Shown: one piece after another, positions 45,301 to 52,538 of the stretch | How positions within the stretch are numbered: position 1 is the first letter of the stretch | Layout: each line of letters starts with the position of its first letter | Source: DATJPY01 sp035506135 | Lineage (GTDB): Bacteria; Myxococcota_A; UBA9160; PR03 | Direction: 5' to 3' | Assembly: GCA_035506135.1 (NCBI GenBank) | Contig: DATJPY010000104.1 | Coordinates: 1 to 64,000 of the forward strand | Length of the DNA: 64,000 nt | The notes under the pieces: model-generated | Databases searched by the model: none | What the model was told of the DNA's origin: nothing | What the model saw: only the letters and a program-made list of their open reading frames with translations | Translations under genes and position numbers: made by a program

Positions 45301-46893
45301 GAGTGCCGGCGGGCGCTCGAGGCGCGCCTCGCGCTGCCGGATTCCGACCCGCAGCGCACGCACCACCTCTGCGTGCTGGCGCGCGCTCTCGAGTCCCTGA
45401 ACGAGCACGACGCCGCCCTCGCCCGGCACGGCGAGGCCCTCGCGCTCGACGCAGCCCTCGAGGCGGCGCACGCAGGGCGCCTGCGGGTGCTCGAGCGCCT
45501 CGGCCGCCGCGAGGAGGCCGCGGCCGCGCTGGCCGAGTGGGCGCGATGCACGGAGGGCGCGTCGCGCCGCGCGGAGCGATACGTGCGCGCCGCGCGCCTG
45601 GCGCGCCTGCCTGGCGGCGATGCCGAGCAGGTCGAGCGCTGGCTGCTCTCCGCGCTCGACGCCGAGCCCTCGAATGCGACGGCCTGGCTCGAGCTGGCGA
45701 CCTGGCGCTGGGAGATCGGGCGCGCCGACGAGGCCTTCGAGGCCGCGAGCGACGGCGCGGACCTGGTCGACTCGGCGAGCGTCCGCGCGGCGCTCGACAC
45801 GATTCGCGGTCGCGTGCTGGAAGGTCGGGGCGCGGGCGACGAGGCGCTCGCCGCCTTCCGGCGCGCCGCCGGCTCGGACCCGGAGGCGCGCGAGGCCGCG
45901 CGTTCCGCGGCGCGCCTGCTGCGCGCGCGCGGCGAGTGGCTCGACGCGGTCGAGCTGCTGCGGCGCAGCGCCGAGCGGCCCGGTCCCGAAGAGGTGCGCG
46001 CGGATCTCTTCCTGGAGCTCTCGCGCCTCCTCGCCGGACCCCTCGAGGACGTGGGCGGCGCGGTCGAGGCGTGCCGGCGGGCGCGGGAGCTCGCCCCGGA
46101 GCGCGCCGAGATCGGCGAGGCCTACGCCGCGCTGCTCGCCCTGCTGCCGGAGCGACACGAGCAGGCGTTCCGCGAGCTCGCCGGGGTGCTCGAGCGCGAC
46201 CCGACGCGCGTCGAGGCGCTGCGTCGGCTCGTCCGGCTCGCGCGCGCGAGCGGCGATTCGGAGGGCGCCGCGCGGGGGCTGGCGCTCCTGCGCGCGCTCG
46301 GCGCGACCTCGCCGCGGGAGCACGACGAGGCGCCCGCCGGATTCGATCTCGCGCTCGCCGGCGATCCGGCGCTCTCCGAGCCGACGGGCGAGGCGCTCCG
46401 TCGCGCATTCCTCGCGGCCGCGCCCGCGCTGTCGCTCGCGGCGCCCGCCGCGTCGCCGATCGAGGGCGACCCCGCGCTCGGTCCGATCGTTCGCGCCTGG
46501 CGTGCCGCCGAGGCGGAGCTCGCCGGAGCGGGCGTCCTCTCCCTCGGGCCCGAGGCGCTCGCCGCGACCGCGCGCGGCCTCGCGGGCGGCGACGTCGCCG
46601 GCAAGCCTGGACGCCAGGTCGCGCGCGCCCTGCGCGGTGCCGATGGCCTCGCGCTCGCGCGGTTCGACTTCGCCGGCTGGCGCCGCGCGCTGCGCGGGCA
46701 GGCCCTCGCGATGGCCGTAGACGCTTGCGCCGGAGACCTGCGCGCCGGCCTCGCCTCCGCGATCGTCGAGACCGATCCGTCCCGTGCGGTGGCCGCCGAC
46801 GTCGACCTCTGCCCGTGGCTCGCAGGGAGCCCCGAGGCGGCGAGCCTCTGGGGCCGCGCGGTCCGCGTCTGGCTCGCCTCGCTGCGAGGCTAG
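39313..46893 (+). CDS. Giant tetratricopeptide-repeat protein (about 2526 residues)
   Basis: A single frame of 7.6 kb made of dozens of degenerate 34-residue helical repeats with TPR spacing (W/L, G/A, Y/F and A at the usual places, many ending in LELDP or LALEPGSG). There is no signal peptide or membrane segment. The last 180 residues lack repeats (from about PAGFDLALAGDPAL to the end) and may be a capping domain. It is very rich in Ala, Arg, Glu and Leu. GTG 39313 is the likely start, with an in-frame ATG at 39157 possible. The role is unknown; such proteins act as scaffolds. It shares the 4-bp CTAG, giving both stops, with the convergent lpxC. Confidence 0.85.
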   Translation: MSPHLVRLRERFEANPGDRIAFEALEEHYFLRGEWRELVPIYESYLAAAGADRPAAERARLLFRMGQAIEAGLADAERAAGCYRQSLELDPGFAPALRQMRTQAVAAGRWSEARDLVEREAAGCARPEDRAPLLAELGELSLGDRGDAAVAIESFTRALEAEPTSRRALVGLAKALEKAGRLQQAVQAWERAIPRLEGGERAIATRSLGALLSGPLGELERALDVYEAAHRAEPQEPEWLEALAATLGALSRWAPVVALGERRLALARDASRRVEIALSTGRLQLDRLGDAAGARAWFERALEIQEGGAVHLALAEAAGRLGDTAGRTWHLERAMEHGAEIPAWSDLGLPTDAAPGAGADGGLELLRNAASERPSDPAAMEALAAALAEGHRDEELADALERHAELATTGPRERAALLRRVGEIRESRLDDLDGAAESYELGFGLDPGSPGLVEALERVLRKLERLDDLARVLEHASAALPAERAGLLCARGELILDRHGEVSEATRLFEDALALEPGSGRAARGAARAAAAQGDGDALLRAHQQEAAACSAERLPQLVAEMARLPGGAEAALPAARRWAAAAPDDRDALQTLARLLEESGLTEELVLVLEHLDARLGDAPTERAAAQRRLAWLHAAEGRNELALAAWRAALRHDPRDVASLEALLGALGEGGRDEEILALLDEYAPARAGEPRSIAERRARSLEAVGRHADAATIYRSLLQRERGERGVEAREPDEAERDESPLAEALERVARAAGDDSSLALALEERASLAVDVGTRARVEIELAILLEDRLDRGEEARALLARLATSEERDVAATADRRLEALLERAGDFAALCELLEARLAWAPRGLAWKLHARISEIAEQRLGDPGRARRHLEVAVGHLPEQAELWRRLANLYDEDAQPEELLRALEGEIATLAGGAGAESNASESVVSLHARAGRIALRELGSPERAEPHFRRVLELDPSHVEAGEFLIGQLEAQGRLEEIPPLLRARLAHLTDPADADRRNDLRLRLAVWLGERLGRPDEAADVLEAALAEAEPAGAIALRLADLYAFLRRFDALVALCEHAAPAAQAGPERAGWWLRAGEARRESRDDDGARQAYARALAEDPGAEAPRVALRDLARRRGDASALAALLEEDLERPGADERTLRAELADLCGGPLASPARALDHLLRLTELSPRDAALRERATGAALAEGRPDLACELLRRAAADPQSAGLRAGLWARCAQLLEGPLGRPAEAAAGYQESLRLDPDQPACWQALRRLLESLDRTGDALVALRGEWQRAPAEARAELAAHGADLAAPLGSDGPLGAWIERLARLVPDDLALWQRVAQIQAQGGRPADRERALARAARSRDADGPTRRDLHRERAVVLERSLRSPSRAIAALEEARRLDPRHPDVLAELDRLYTSEGRPRELLELLEVRMQSAAPAERHALERRAAACAESIGCADRSAELWLAGLADDTLTADARAALVPRAATALWRVRRLPDWARLAEEELAGPDLAPDRRVELRRELARAWSGPLAHPERALPHLRALVDDPAAGAADAEQVELLAALRAAGGGVELARRLASWLRTQPEDLAGWRELARLHEERFAAPAAAAEAWRELLRRDPGSHDALAGLRRASERCGDWPEVVRALEAELATESRRGTSAAPCWRRIGQIRLDHLADPSRAEQAFASARAADPRDLGALRGLTEIAESRRDVPQALSLHAEELALLGSDEPERRRALWLRIAALAPDPQRCADAFAEADAVAPLGAPELAAWARSLSVLGATVRWCSVFARWCGASDASPAATDWVSLAGVLVDLGRAAEAEPPLARALAADPDLAAGWTLRARLREASGETTDAAEAWRSAGRAEAAAPGRGRAAAQAFARAAALVEPDDPARAAECLEQATAASPDFATAQAAFARVAERLGRLDEAATAAWRALAPDAEPRLEGGERLETARIGARTASALGRWQAAWDMSSEALALAPQTADALAARGLGAFHLGAPVECRRALEARLALPDSDPQRTHHLCVLARALESLNEHDAALARHGEALALDAALEAAHAGRLRVLERLGRREEAAAALAEWARCTEGASRRAERYVRAARLARLPGGDAEQVERWLLSALDAEPSNATAWLELATWRWEIGRADEAFEAASDGADLVDSASVRAALDTIRGRVLEGRGAGDEALAAFRRAAGSDPEAREAARSAARLLRARGEWLDAVELLRRSAERPGPEEVRADLFLELSRLLAGPLEDVGGAVEACRRARELAPERAEIGEAYAALLALLPERHEQAFRELAGVLERDPTRVEALRRLVRLARASGDSEGAARGLALLRALGATSPREHDEAPAGFDLALAGDPALSEPTGEALRRAFLAAAPALSLAAPAASPIEGDPALGPIVRAWRAAEAELAGAGVLSLGPEALAATARGLAGGDVAGKPGRQVARALRGADGLALARFDFAGWRRALRGQALAMAVDACAGDLRAGLASAIVETDPSRAVAADVDLCPWLAGSPEAASLWGRAVRVWLASLRG

Positions 46894-47795
46894 CCGCTCA
46901 CCGCCAGGGGCATCTGCACCCCGGCGCCGGTGGCAGCGCGCAGCGCGGTATCGGCGCGCTCGGCGACCACCGCGCCCGAGAGCTCCGACACGAGACGCTG
47001 GTGGAGTGCGTGGCCGCCGCGCTTCACCCGCACGTGTCCTTCGAGCCGGGCGCCGAGCAGCGCGAGATCGCCGAGCAGGTCGAGCACCTTGTGGCGCACG
47101 AACTCGTCGGCGAAGCGCAGCCCGCTGCGGTTCAGCACGCGCGTGCGATCGAGCACCAACGTGTTGTCGAGCGACGCGCCGCGCGCGCGGCCCGCGCGCC
47201 AGAGCGCCTGCACGTCGGCGACGAAGCCGAAGGTGCGCGCCGGAGCGATCTCGCGCTCGAAGCGCTCCGCCGAGAGCACGTACTCGCGGAGCTGCTGGCG
47301 TCGGATCAGCGGATGGTCGAAGTCGATCTCGTACGAGATCTTGAGGGTCCGGCACGGCTCGACGCGGATCCAGCGATCGCCGTCGCGGATCTCGAGGGGC
47401 CGGCGGACGCGGATCGCGCGGCGCGCGGCCGCCTGCTCGAAGCCGCCCGCGCTTCGGATCAGGAAGGCGAACGAGGCGGCACTGCCGTCCATCCCGGGGA
47501 GCTCGGGCCCATCGATCTCCACCCGCGCGTTGTCGATCCCGAGCCCGTAGAAGGCGGCCAGCAGGTGCTCGACGGTGTCGACCTGCACGTCGCCGCGCCC
47601 GAGCGTCGTCGCGAGATGCGTGCGGGCGAGGGAGGCCGGCGTGGCCGGGATCTCGATGGGATGGGCGGTGTCGGTGCGGACGAAGACGATTCCGCTGCCC
47701 GCGCGCGCCGGATGAAGCGTGACCTGCACGGGCTTCCCGGTGTGGAGACCCACGCCCGTACACGAGATCTTCTCGGCGATGGTCCGCTGCCTCAA
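46890..47795 (-). CDS. lpxC: UDP-3-O-acyl-N-acetylglucosamine deacetylase
   Basis: A 301-residue zinc amidase for the committed step of lipid A synthesis. RQRTIAEKISCTGVGLHTGK opens it. The zinc/catalytic residues are E76-H77 in TVEHLLAA, His and Asp in HKVLDLLGDL, and His in GGHALHQRLV. TTG 47795 is chosen because it has a near-perfect Shine-Dalgarno (GGGGGGAGG, 6 bp away) and aligns with family starts; TTG 47810 is an alternative. A sigma-54-like promoter lies 46 bp upstream. LpxC is normally tightly controlled, so a special promoter would be meaningful. Confidence 0.94.
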   Translation of the reverse strand: MRQRTIAEKISCTGVGLHTGKPVQVTLHPARAGSGIVFVRTDTAHPIEIPATPASLARTHLATTLGRGDVQVDTVEHLLAAFYGLGIDNARVEIDGPELPGMDGSAASFAFLIRSAGGFEQAAARRAIRVRRPLEIRDGDRWIRVEPCRTLKISYEIDFDHPLIRRQQLREYVLSAERFEREIAPARTFGFVADVQALWRAGRARGASLDNTLVLDRTRVLNRSGLRFADEFVRHKVLDLLGDLALLGARLEGHVRVKRGGHALHQRLVSELSGAVVAERADTALRAATGAGVQMPLAVSG

Positions 47796-47840
47796 GGCGC
47801 CTCCCCCCAACGCGCTTCGATCGGCCCAGGCGAACGTGTC

Positions 47841-47855
47841 GCAATCGTCATGCCA
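47841..47855 (-). promoter_or_regulatory. Sigma-54 (-24/-12) promoter candidate for lpxC
   Basis: The minus strand reads TGGCATGACGATTGC. Against the TGGCACGNNNNTTGC consensus, ten of eleven defined bases match, with GG and GC separated by exactly 10 bp. The -12 GC is 46 bp from the lpxC start, giving a leader of about 34 nt. The motif sits in an unusually AT-rich gap. An NtrX-type sigma-54 activator is encoded in this window. Confidence 0.5.
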
Positions 47856-47873
47856 GTCTCGGAGGCTGCGGCA

Positions 47874-47897
47874 GGTTTTCTCGAATTACAGAAAACC
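47874..47897. promoter_or_regulatory. Inverted repeat upstream of lpxC
   Basis: GGTTTTCT (47874-47881) and AGAAAACC (47890-47897) are perfect 8-bp inverted arms around CGAATTAC. Their centre lies about 57 bp upstream of the start predicted from the sigma-54-like element. It may be an operator or activator site. AT-rich sequence is rare in this window, which adds weight. Confidence 0.35.
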
Positions 47898-48002
47898 CAT
47901 TTATTTCCGAATGTTTGGGTGATCGATGCCAAGCCGATGCGGGCGCGGCCTGGCGCTTGGTCGGGCGAATCGGTCGATGGACTGTGACGTTGGAATTACA
48001 GG

Positions 48003-48020
48003 CGTGACGTCATCGTCACG
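48003..48020. terminator. Hairpin just past the kinase stop codon
   Basis: CGTGACG, loop TCAT, CGTCACG: a 7-bp perfect stem 10 bp beyond the kinase gene's stop on the minus strand. No T-run follows, so it is at best a weak terminator or mRNA-end stabiliser. Confidence 0.35.
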
Positions 48021-48029
48021 AAGCGCGCC

Positions 48030-50639
48030 CTACTCGGGGGCCTTGCGGCCGACCGCGGAGCGTACCTCCGCGAGGATCTCCCGCGCGGCCTGATAGCGCT
48101 CGTCCGGATCCTTGCGCAGGCAGCGCGCGATGATCTCCGCGAGGAGCGGCGGCACCTGCGGGTTCAGCTCGCGCGCGTCGGGCGCCGGGGTGTGCACGTG
48201 GTGGTAGGGGATGTTGCCCTCGGTGAAGGGGAGCCGTCCGGTCGCGAGCTCGAACAGCGTGACCCCGAGCGAGTAGAGGTCGGTCCGGTAGTCCACGTTG
48301 CGCCCGAGCGTCTGCTCCGGGCTCATGTAGTACGGCGTCCCCGACACCATCGTGGTGTGGTTGCGCACCTCCTCGACGACCTTCGCCAGGCCGAAGTCCA
48401 TGATCTTCGCCTTGCGGTCGCGCGTCCACATCGTGTTGGCCGTCTTGATGTCGCGGTGCACGATCTTCTTCTCGTGCGCGTAGGCCAACGCCTCGCACAT
48501 CTGCACCAGCACGTGCAGCACGCCGCCGGCCGCGATCGCGCCGCGCCGGCGCACGATCTCCTTCAGCGTGTTGCCATCGACGTACTCCATCGCGATGTAG
48601 TAGCCGCCATCCTGCTCCCCGGCGTCGTACACCGTCACGATGTTGGGGTGGTTGAGCTGGGCGGCGCTCTTGGCCTCGCGCAGGAAGTTCTTGAGCGCCT
48701 GCGGGTTCTCCTTCAGCGCGTCGGGCAGCACCTTGTACGCGACCAGCCGGTCGAGCACGGTGTCCTTGGCCTTGTAGACGATTCCCATGCCGCCGCGCCC
48801 GAGCTCCCCGACGATCTGGTAGCGGGCGGGCGTCTTGCGCATCGTCGACGCCTGCGGGCTCGACTGGGCGCTCGTCGCGTCCTCGCCCGGGCTCTCGGCG
48901 AGGCGGGCGCGCGCGGCCGCGAGCCGCGCCTCCACGTCCTCGAAGTGGTAGTCGCACGCCAGGATCCGCTCGTAGATCGCGACCGCCTCGCGCAGCTCGC
49001 CGCTGGCCTCGCAGACTCCAGCGAGCGTGTAGTGCAGCCGGATGCTGTCGCGGTCGATCTGTCCATCGCCGACGGCCTGGCGCAGCTTCACGATGGCGAG
49101 GCTGCTCTGTCCGCGGGTCCTGAAGATCTCGCCCAGCAGCGCCGACGCGGCCCGGTGGTCGATGCTGTTGGCCGAGATCCGCTGCAGCACCTTGATCGCC
49201 TCGTCGTCGAGCTTCTCGCGGTGATACACCTCGCCGGCGGCCAGCAGGCGGCCCGCTTCCACCAGCGCCTGGGCCTGCTTGGCCGCCTCACGCGCCTCCT
49301 CCCAGCAGACCGCCGCCTCGTCCCAGCGCGAGGCCTTCTCGAAGTTCGCGGCGGCGCGCGCGGGCAGGCTCGCGGCGCGGTACATCTCGGCGGCCTGGAC
49401 GTAGTCGGTCGCGCGCTCGTAGGCCTGCGCCGCGCGCGCGAAGTCCTCGAGCTTGCGATAGACGTCGCCGGCCGCGTAGTGCTCGCCCGCCTGCTCGAGG
49501 TGGTGCGCGGCCTCGGCGTCCTCACCGCGGCCTCGGTGGTACTCGCCGAGGATGCGGGCCGCCTCCTTCGTCTCGCCGAACTGCTGGAGCACCTCGGCGG
49601 CGCGCACGGGCTGATTGCCGGCGAGGAAGAGCTCCGATGCCTTGGCGAGGCGCCCGCACCGCAGCGCGATCTCCGCGGCGGCGACGTGGCAGCCGCCCTT
49701 CTCGAGGACCGCCTCGGCCTTGTCGGGCAGCCCGGCCTGGTCGTAGAGCTTGCCGGCCTGCAGCACGAGCGTCTGGACCTCGCGCAGGTGCTGTGGATTC
49801 TGCCCGGTTCCCGTCCGCGTGCGCTCCTCGAGGATCACGTCCTCGAGCGCCTCGGCGCCCTTCCGCCATGCCTGGCAGCGGATGAAGGCGCGCGCGGCCT
49901 GGCGCTGGAAGCCCGCCTGGACGTAGCAGTCGCCCGCGCGGAGGAAGTCGCCGGCCTTCTCGAACATCTCGCCCGCCACGCTCATGCGCCCGCCCTCGAG
50001 GAAGCACTCTGCCGCCCGCGCGTGCTCTCCCTGCGCAGCGAAGATCGTCCCCGCGGTCTCCTTGTCGCCGGCCTTGAGGTGGAGCTCGGCCGCCTCGAGG
50101 AAGCGGTTCTGGTCGTGGCGGATCTCGGCGGCGCGCACGAAGTCTCCCGCCTCGACGAAGAGCTCCGCGGCACGATCGAGGAGGCCGCTGTCGAAGCACA
50201 GCTCGGCCGCCTCGTGGGCCATGCCCTTCCTCGCCATCGCGTTCGCCTGCTTCTCGATCTTGCGCCCCATCCGCTTGTCGAGGGGCGCGACGTCGGGGCG
50301 CGCGCCTCGCTCCGCAGGCTCGTCGGCTCGCGCGGAGCCGCCCCCGCGCGTCGCGACCAGGGTGAGCACCGCCAGCACCAGCCCGCCGCCGACCAGCTCG
50401 AGGGGCATGGGCCCCGCGAGGCGCCCCTCGGCGATGCCGAAGCGGGCCACGGCCCCACGCGCCTGCTGGCGCGCCTGACGGAGCTGCGCGGGCTCCGTGC
50501 GCTCGGACTTCTGGCCCGCCACGACGCCGACGGCGCCGACGGCCATGAGGGCGAGGGCGAGGGCGAACCCGAGCAAGCGCACCAGCGAGCGAATGGCAGA
50601 CACCTCCAGCCCACGCACCGATCCGCAGCCGGCCGGCAC
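48030..50639 (-). CDS. Membrane-anchored TPR protein fused to a C-terminal Ser/Thr protein kinase
   Basis: 869 residues from GTG 50639 (GTG 50618 or 50603 also possible). Two N-terminal hydrophobic helices (about 14-42 and 78-98) are followed by some 450 residues of short helical AAE-type repeats (for example ERAAELFVEAGDFVRAAEI-like units), resembling TPR/SEL1-like solenoids. A Hanks-type kinase occupies 606-865: ELGRGGMGIVYKAK, VAYKVL with K636, HRDIKTANTM with D730, DFGLAK with D748, SGTPYYMSPEQ. All catalytic residues are present. Most bacterial kinases of this type place the kinase N-terminally, so the order is unusual. Substrates are unknown. Confidence 0.9.
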   Translation of the reverse strand: MPAGCGSVRGLEVSAIRSLVRLLGFALALALMAVGAVGVVAGQKSERTEPAQLRQARQQARGAVARFGIAEGRLAGPMPLELVGGGLVLAVLTLVATRGGGSARADEPAERGARPDVAPLDKRMGRKIEKQANAMARKGMAHEAAELCFDSGLLDRAAELFVEAGDFVRAAEIRHDQNRFLEAAELHLKAGDKETAGTIFAAQGEHARAAECFLEGGRMSVAGEMFEKAGDFLRAGDCYVQAGFQRQAARAFIRCQAWRKGAEALEDVILEERTRTGTGQNPQHLREVQTLVLQAGKLYDQAGLPDKAEAVLEKGGCHVAAAEIALRCGRLAKASELFLAGNQPVRAAEVLQQFGETKEAARILGEYHRGRGEDAEAAHHLEQAGEHYAAGDVYRKLEDFARAAQAYERATDYVQAAEMYRAASLPARAAANFEKASRWDEAAVCWEEAREAAKQAQALVEAGRLLAAGEVYHREKLDDEAIKVLQRISANSIDHRAASALLGEIFRTRGQSSLAIVKLRQAVGDGQIDRDSIRLHYTLAGVCEASGELREAVAIYERILACDYHFEDVEARLAAARARLAESPGEDATSAQSSPQASTMRKTPARYQIVGELGRGGMGIVYKAKDTVLDRLVAYKVLPDALKENPQALKNFLREAKSAAQLNHPNIVTVYDAGEQDGGYYIAMEYVDGNTLKEIVRRRGAIAAGGVLHVLVQMCEALAYAHEKKIVHRDIKTANTMWTRDRKAKIMDFGLAKVVEEVRNHTTMVSGTPYYMSPEQTLGRNVDYRTDLYSLGVTLFELATGRLPFTEGNIPYHHVHTPAPDARELNPQVPPLLAEIIARCLRKDPDERYQAAREILAEVRSAVGRKAPE

Positions 50640-50736
50640 GTCGGGCGCCGGGGACAGCGGATCGCGACCGTTATCGGCCGGGCCGGCGCTGGTGTTGAGG
50701 AGGGCGCCTCGTGCAGAGCCGGGCGGGCGCCGCCCG

Positions 50737-51924
50737 CTAGAACAGGCGCCGCTGGCCGCCGGCCGGGGTGGCCGGCGCGAGGCCGAAGTGCTCCCACGTC
50801 CGCCCGGTCGCCACGCGGCCTCGCGCGGTGCGGTCCAGGAACCCCGCCTGGATCAGGAAGGGCTCCAGCAGATCCTCGAGCGTGCCGCGGTCCTCGCCGA
50901 GAGCGGCAGCCAGGGCCTCGACCCCTACCGGGCCGCCGTCGAACTTCTCGAGGAGCGTGCGCAGGAAGGCGCGGTCGAGGCGGTCGAAGCCGACCTCGTC
51001 CACCTCGAGGCGTTCGAGCGCATAGCGGGCCGTCGCGAGCGAGATGGGGGTGTGCTGAGCTGCAGCGCGTCTGTTGACTTCGCTCGCTGCGCGCGCCCGC
51101 TCCGCGGGCGCTGGCCGATGCTCCAGGCCATCCCCTTGCCTCGGAGAGGGAGCGTGAGAATGGGCGTCCACCTCGGCGAAGTCGCGGACGCGGCGCAGGA
51201 GGCGCAGGGCGATGCGGGGGGTGCCGCGCGAGCGGCGCGCGATCTCCTCCGCGCCTTCGACGTCGAGCTGCACGGAGAGCCGGTCCGCCGACCGGCGCAG
51301 GATCTCGACCAGGTCGCGGGCCGGGTAGTAGTCGAGGCGCGCCACGTAGCCGAAGCGATCGCGCAGCGGCGCGCCGAGCAGCCCCGCGCGCGTCGTGGCG
51401 CCGATCAGCGTGAAGCGCGGCAGGTCGAGGCGGAGCGACCGCGCGCTCGGTCCCTGGCCGATCACCAGGTCGAGGTGGAAGTCCTCCATCGCCGGGTACA
51501 GGATCTCCTCGACCGCGGGATGCAGGCGGTGGATCTCGTCGACGAAGAGCACGTCGCCGGGTTCGAGGTTCGAGAGCAGCGCGGCGAGGTCGCCGGGCCG
51601 CTCGAGCACGGGGCCGCTCGTGGCGCGGAGCTGCGCCCCCATCTCGCGCGCCACGATGTGCGCGAGGGCGGTCTTCCCGAGCCCGGGCGGGCCGCAAAAG
51701 AGGTGGTGGTCGACCGGCTCCTTGCGCTCGCGCGCGGCCGCGATGAACACGCGCAGGTTGGCGCGCAGTGCGTCCTGGCCGACGAAGTCGTCGAGCATCC
51801 GCGGCCGGAGCGCCGCCTCGAGGCGCCGCTCGTCGGGGAGCGCCTCGGGACCGATCTCGCGAAGCCCGCTGGAGTCATCGCGAAGCCCGCTGGAGTCATC
51901 AGGCCTGCGCTCGCGCGTGCTCAT
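50737..51924 (-). CDS. ruvB: Holliday junction branch-migration ATPase RuvB
   Basis: 395 residues, about 50 longer than usual. It has Walker A GPPGLGKTALAH, Walker B VLFVDEIHRL, sensor GATTRAG, arginine finger GAPLRDRFG and the C-terminal winged helix (GPVGVEALAAAL to GRTWEHFGL). The extra length is in two places. Residues about 252-290, between RRVRDFAEV and ISLATARYALERL, are an insertion partly encoded by a dispersed repeat (SEVNRRAAAQ). The N-terminus has a tandem DDSSGLR duplication. Catalytic motifs are intact. It follows ruvA with a 4-bp overlap. Confidence 0.94.
   Translation of the reverse strand: MSTRERRPDDSSGLRDDSSGLREIGPEALPDERRLEAALRPRMLDDFVGQDALRANLRVFIAAARERKEPVDHHLFCGPPGLGKTALAHIVAREMGAQLRATSGPVLERPGDLAALLSNLEPGDVLFVDEIHRLHPAVEEILYPAMEDFHLDLVIGQGPSARSLRLDLPRFTLIGATTRAGLLGAPLRDRFGYVARLDYYPARDLVEILRRSADRLSVQLDVEGAEEIARRSRGTPRIALRLLRRVRDFAEVDAHSHAPSPRQGDGLEHRPAPAERARAASEVNRRAAAQHTPISLATARYALERLEVDEVGFDRLDRAFLRTLLEKFDGGPVGVEALAAALGEDRGTLEDLLEPFLIQAGFLDRTARGRVATGRTWEHFGLAPATPAGGQRRLF
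51053..51126 (-). repeat. Dispersed GC-rich repeat, copy 3 (inside ruvB)
   Basis: 33 bp at 51053-51085 are identical in reverse complement to 60018-60050 (contains GTCAACAGACGCGCTGCAGC). The adjacent part matches the ntrY copy and has a hairpin GCGCCCGC/TCC/GCGGGCGC (51093-51111). It is inserted in-frame between the second and third RuvB domains. Confidence 0.88.
51857..51898 (-). repeat. 21-bp perfect tandem duplication in the ruvB 5' end
   Basis: Two adjacent identical 21-bp units (51857-51877 and 51878-51898), followed by a partial third, encode the repeated heptapeptide DDSSGLR. The unit length is a multiple of three, so the frame is kept. It is a recent slippage or duplication event in a disordered N-terminal extension. 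Confidence 0.85.
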
Positions 51925-52538
51925 CGCGCGAGCCTCCGCAGCGCCGCCCGCACGATCGCCTCGAGCGGAGCGCCCTCGGCTTCGGATGCGTCGAGCGCCT
52001 CGCGTGCCACCCGCTCGGCGCGGGCGCGCGGCGTGCCGAGGTTCACCAGCGCGGAGGCGACCGCCTCGAGCCGGTCCGCTGCGGCGGGACCTGCGGCCAC
52101 CGCGGGCTCGGGCGCGAGGTCGTCCTTCGCGATCAGGCCGGCGACCCGATCGCGCAGGTCGACCAGGATGCGCTGCGCGGTCTTCATGCCGACGCCCGGG
52201 ATCGCCACCAGGGCGGCCAGGTCCTCGCGCCCGAGGGCGGCCACCAGGTCGCGAGGCGCCATGCCCGAGAGCACCGCCTGCGCGAGCTTCGGGCCCACCC
52301 CGCTCGTGCGGATCAGCTGCTCGAACAGCGCGCGCTCGAGATCGGTGTGGAACCCGAAGAGCTGGATCGCATCGTCGCGAACATGTGTATGGATGCGCAG
52401 CGAGACGACCTTGCCCTCGTCGGGAAGCGCGGCGAAGGTCGACAGCGACACCAGCACCTCGTACCCGACCCCTCCGACGGACACCACGGCGCGCGTGGGC
52501 GCCTTCTCGCGCAGCACGCCCTCGAGGTGCGCGATCAC
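51921..52538 (-). CDS. ruvA: Holliday junction DNA-binding protein RuvA
   Basis: 205 residues. It has the OB-fold N-terminus (MIAHLEGVLREKAPTRAVV), the helix-hairpin-helix motifs TSGVGPKLAQAVLSGM and IPGVGMKTAQRILVDL, a flexible linker and the C-terminal RuvB-binding domain (VASALVNLGTPRARAERV). It forms tetramers on Holliday junctions. It overlaps ruvC and ruvB by 4 bp each. Confidence 0.95.
   Translation of the reverse strand: MIAHLEGVLREKAPTRAVVSVGGVGYEVLVSLSTFAALPDEGKVVSLRIHTHVRDDAIQLFGFHTDLERALFEQLIRTSGVGPKLAQAVLSGMAPRDLVAALGREDLAALVAIPGVGMKTAQRILVDLRDRVAGLIAKDDLAPEPAVAAGPAAADRLEAVASALVNLGTPRARAERVAREALDASEAEGAPLEAIVRAALRRLAR

Noticed and set aside
42001..47844. A 1947-codon antisense open frame under the giant TPR gene
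   Set aside because: The translation is Arg/Gly/Ala-rich with no domain. The sense frame has clear TPR periodicity and ends exactly at lpxC.
47811..48029. A small RNA gene or riboswitch in the AT-richer gap between lpxC and the kinase
   Set aside because: Apart from the sigma-54-like element and two short inverted repeats, I see no conserved fold, promoter-terminator pair or known riboswitch pattern.
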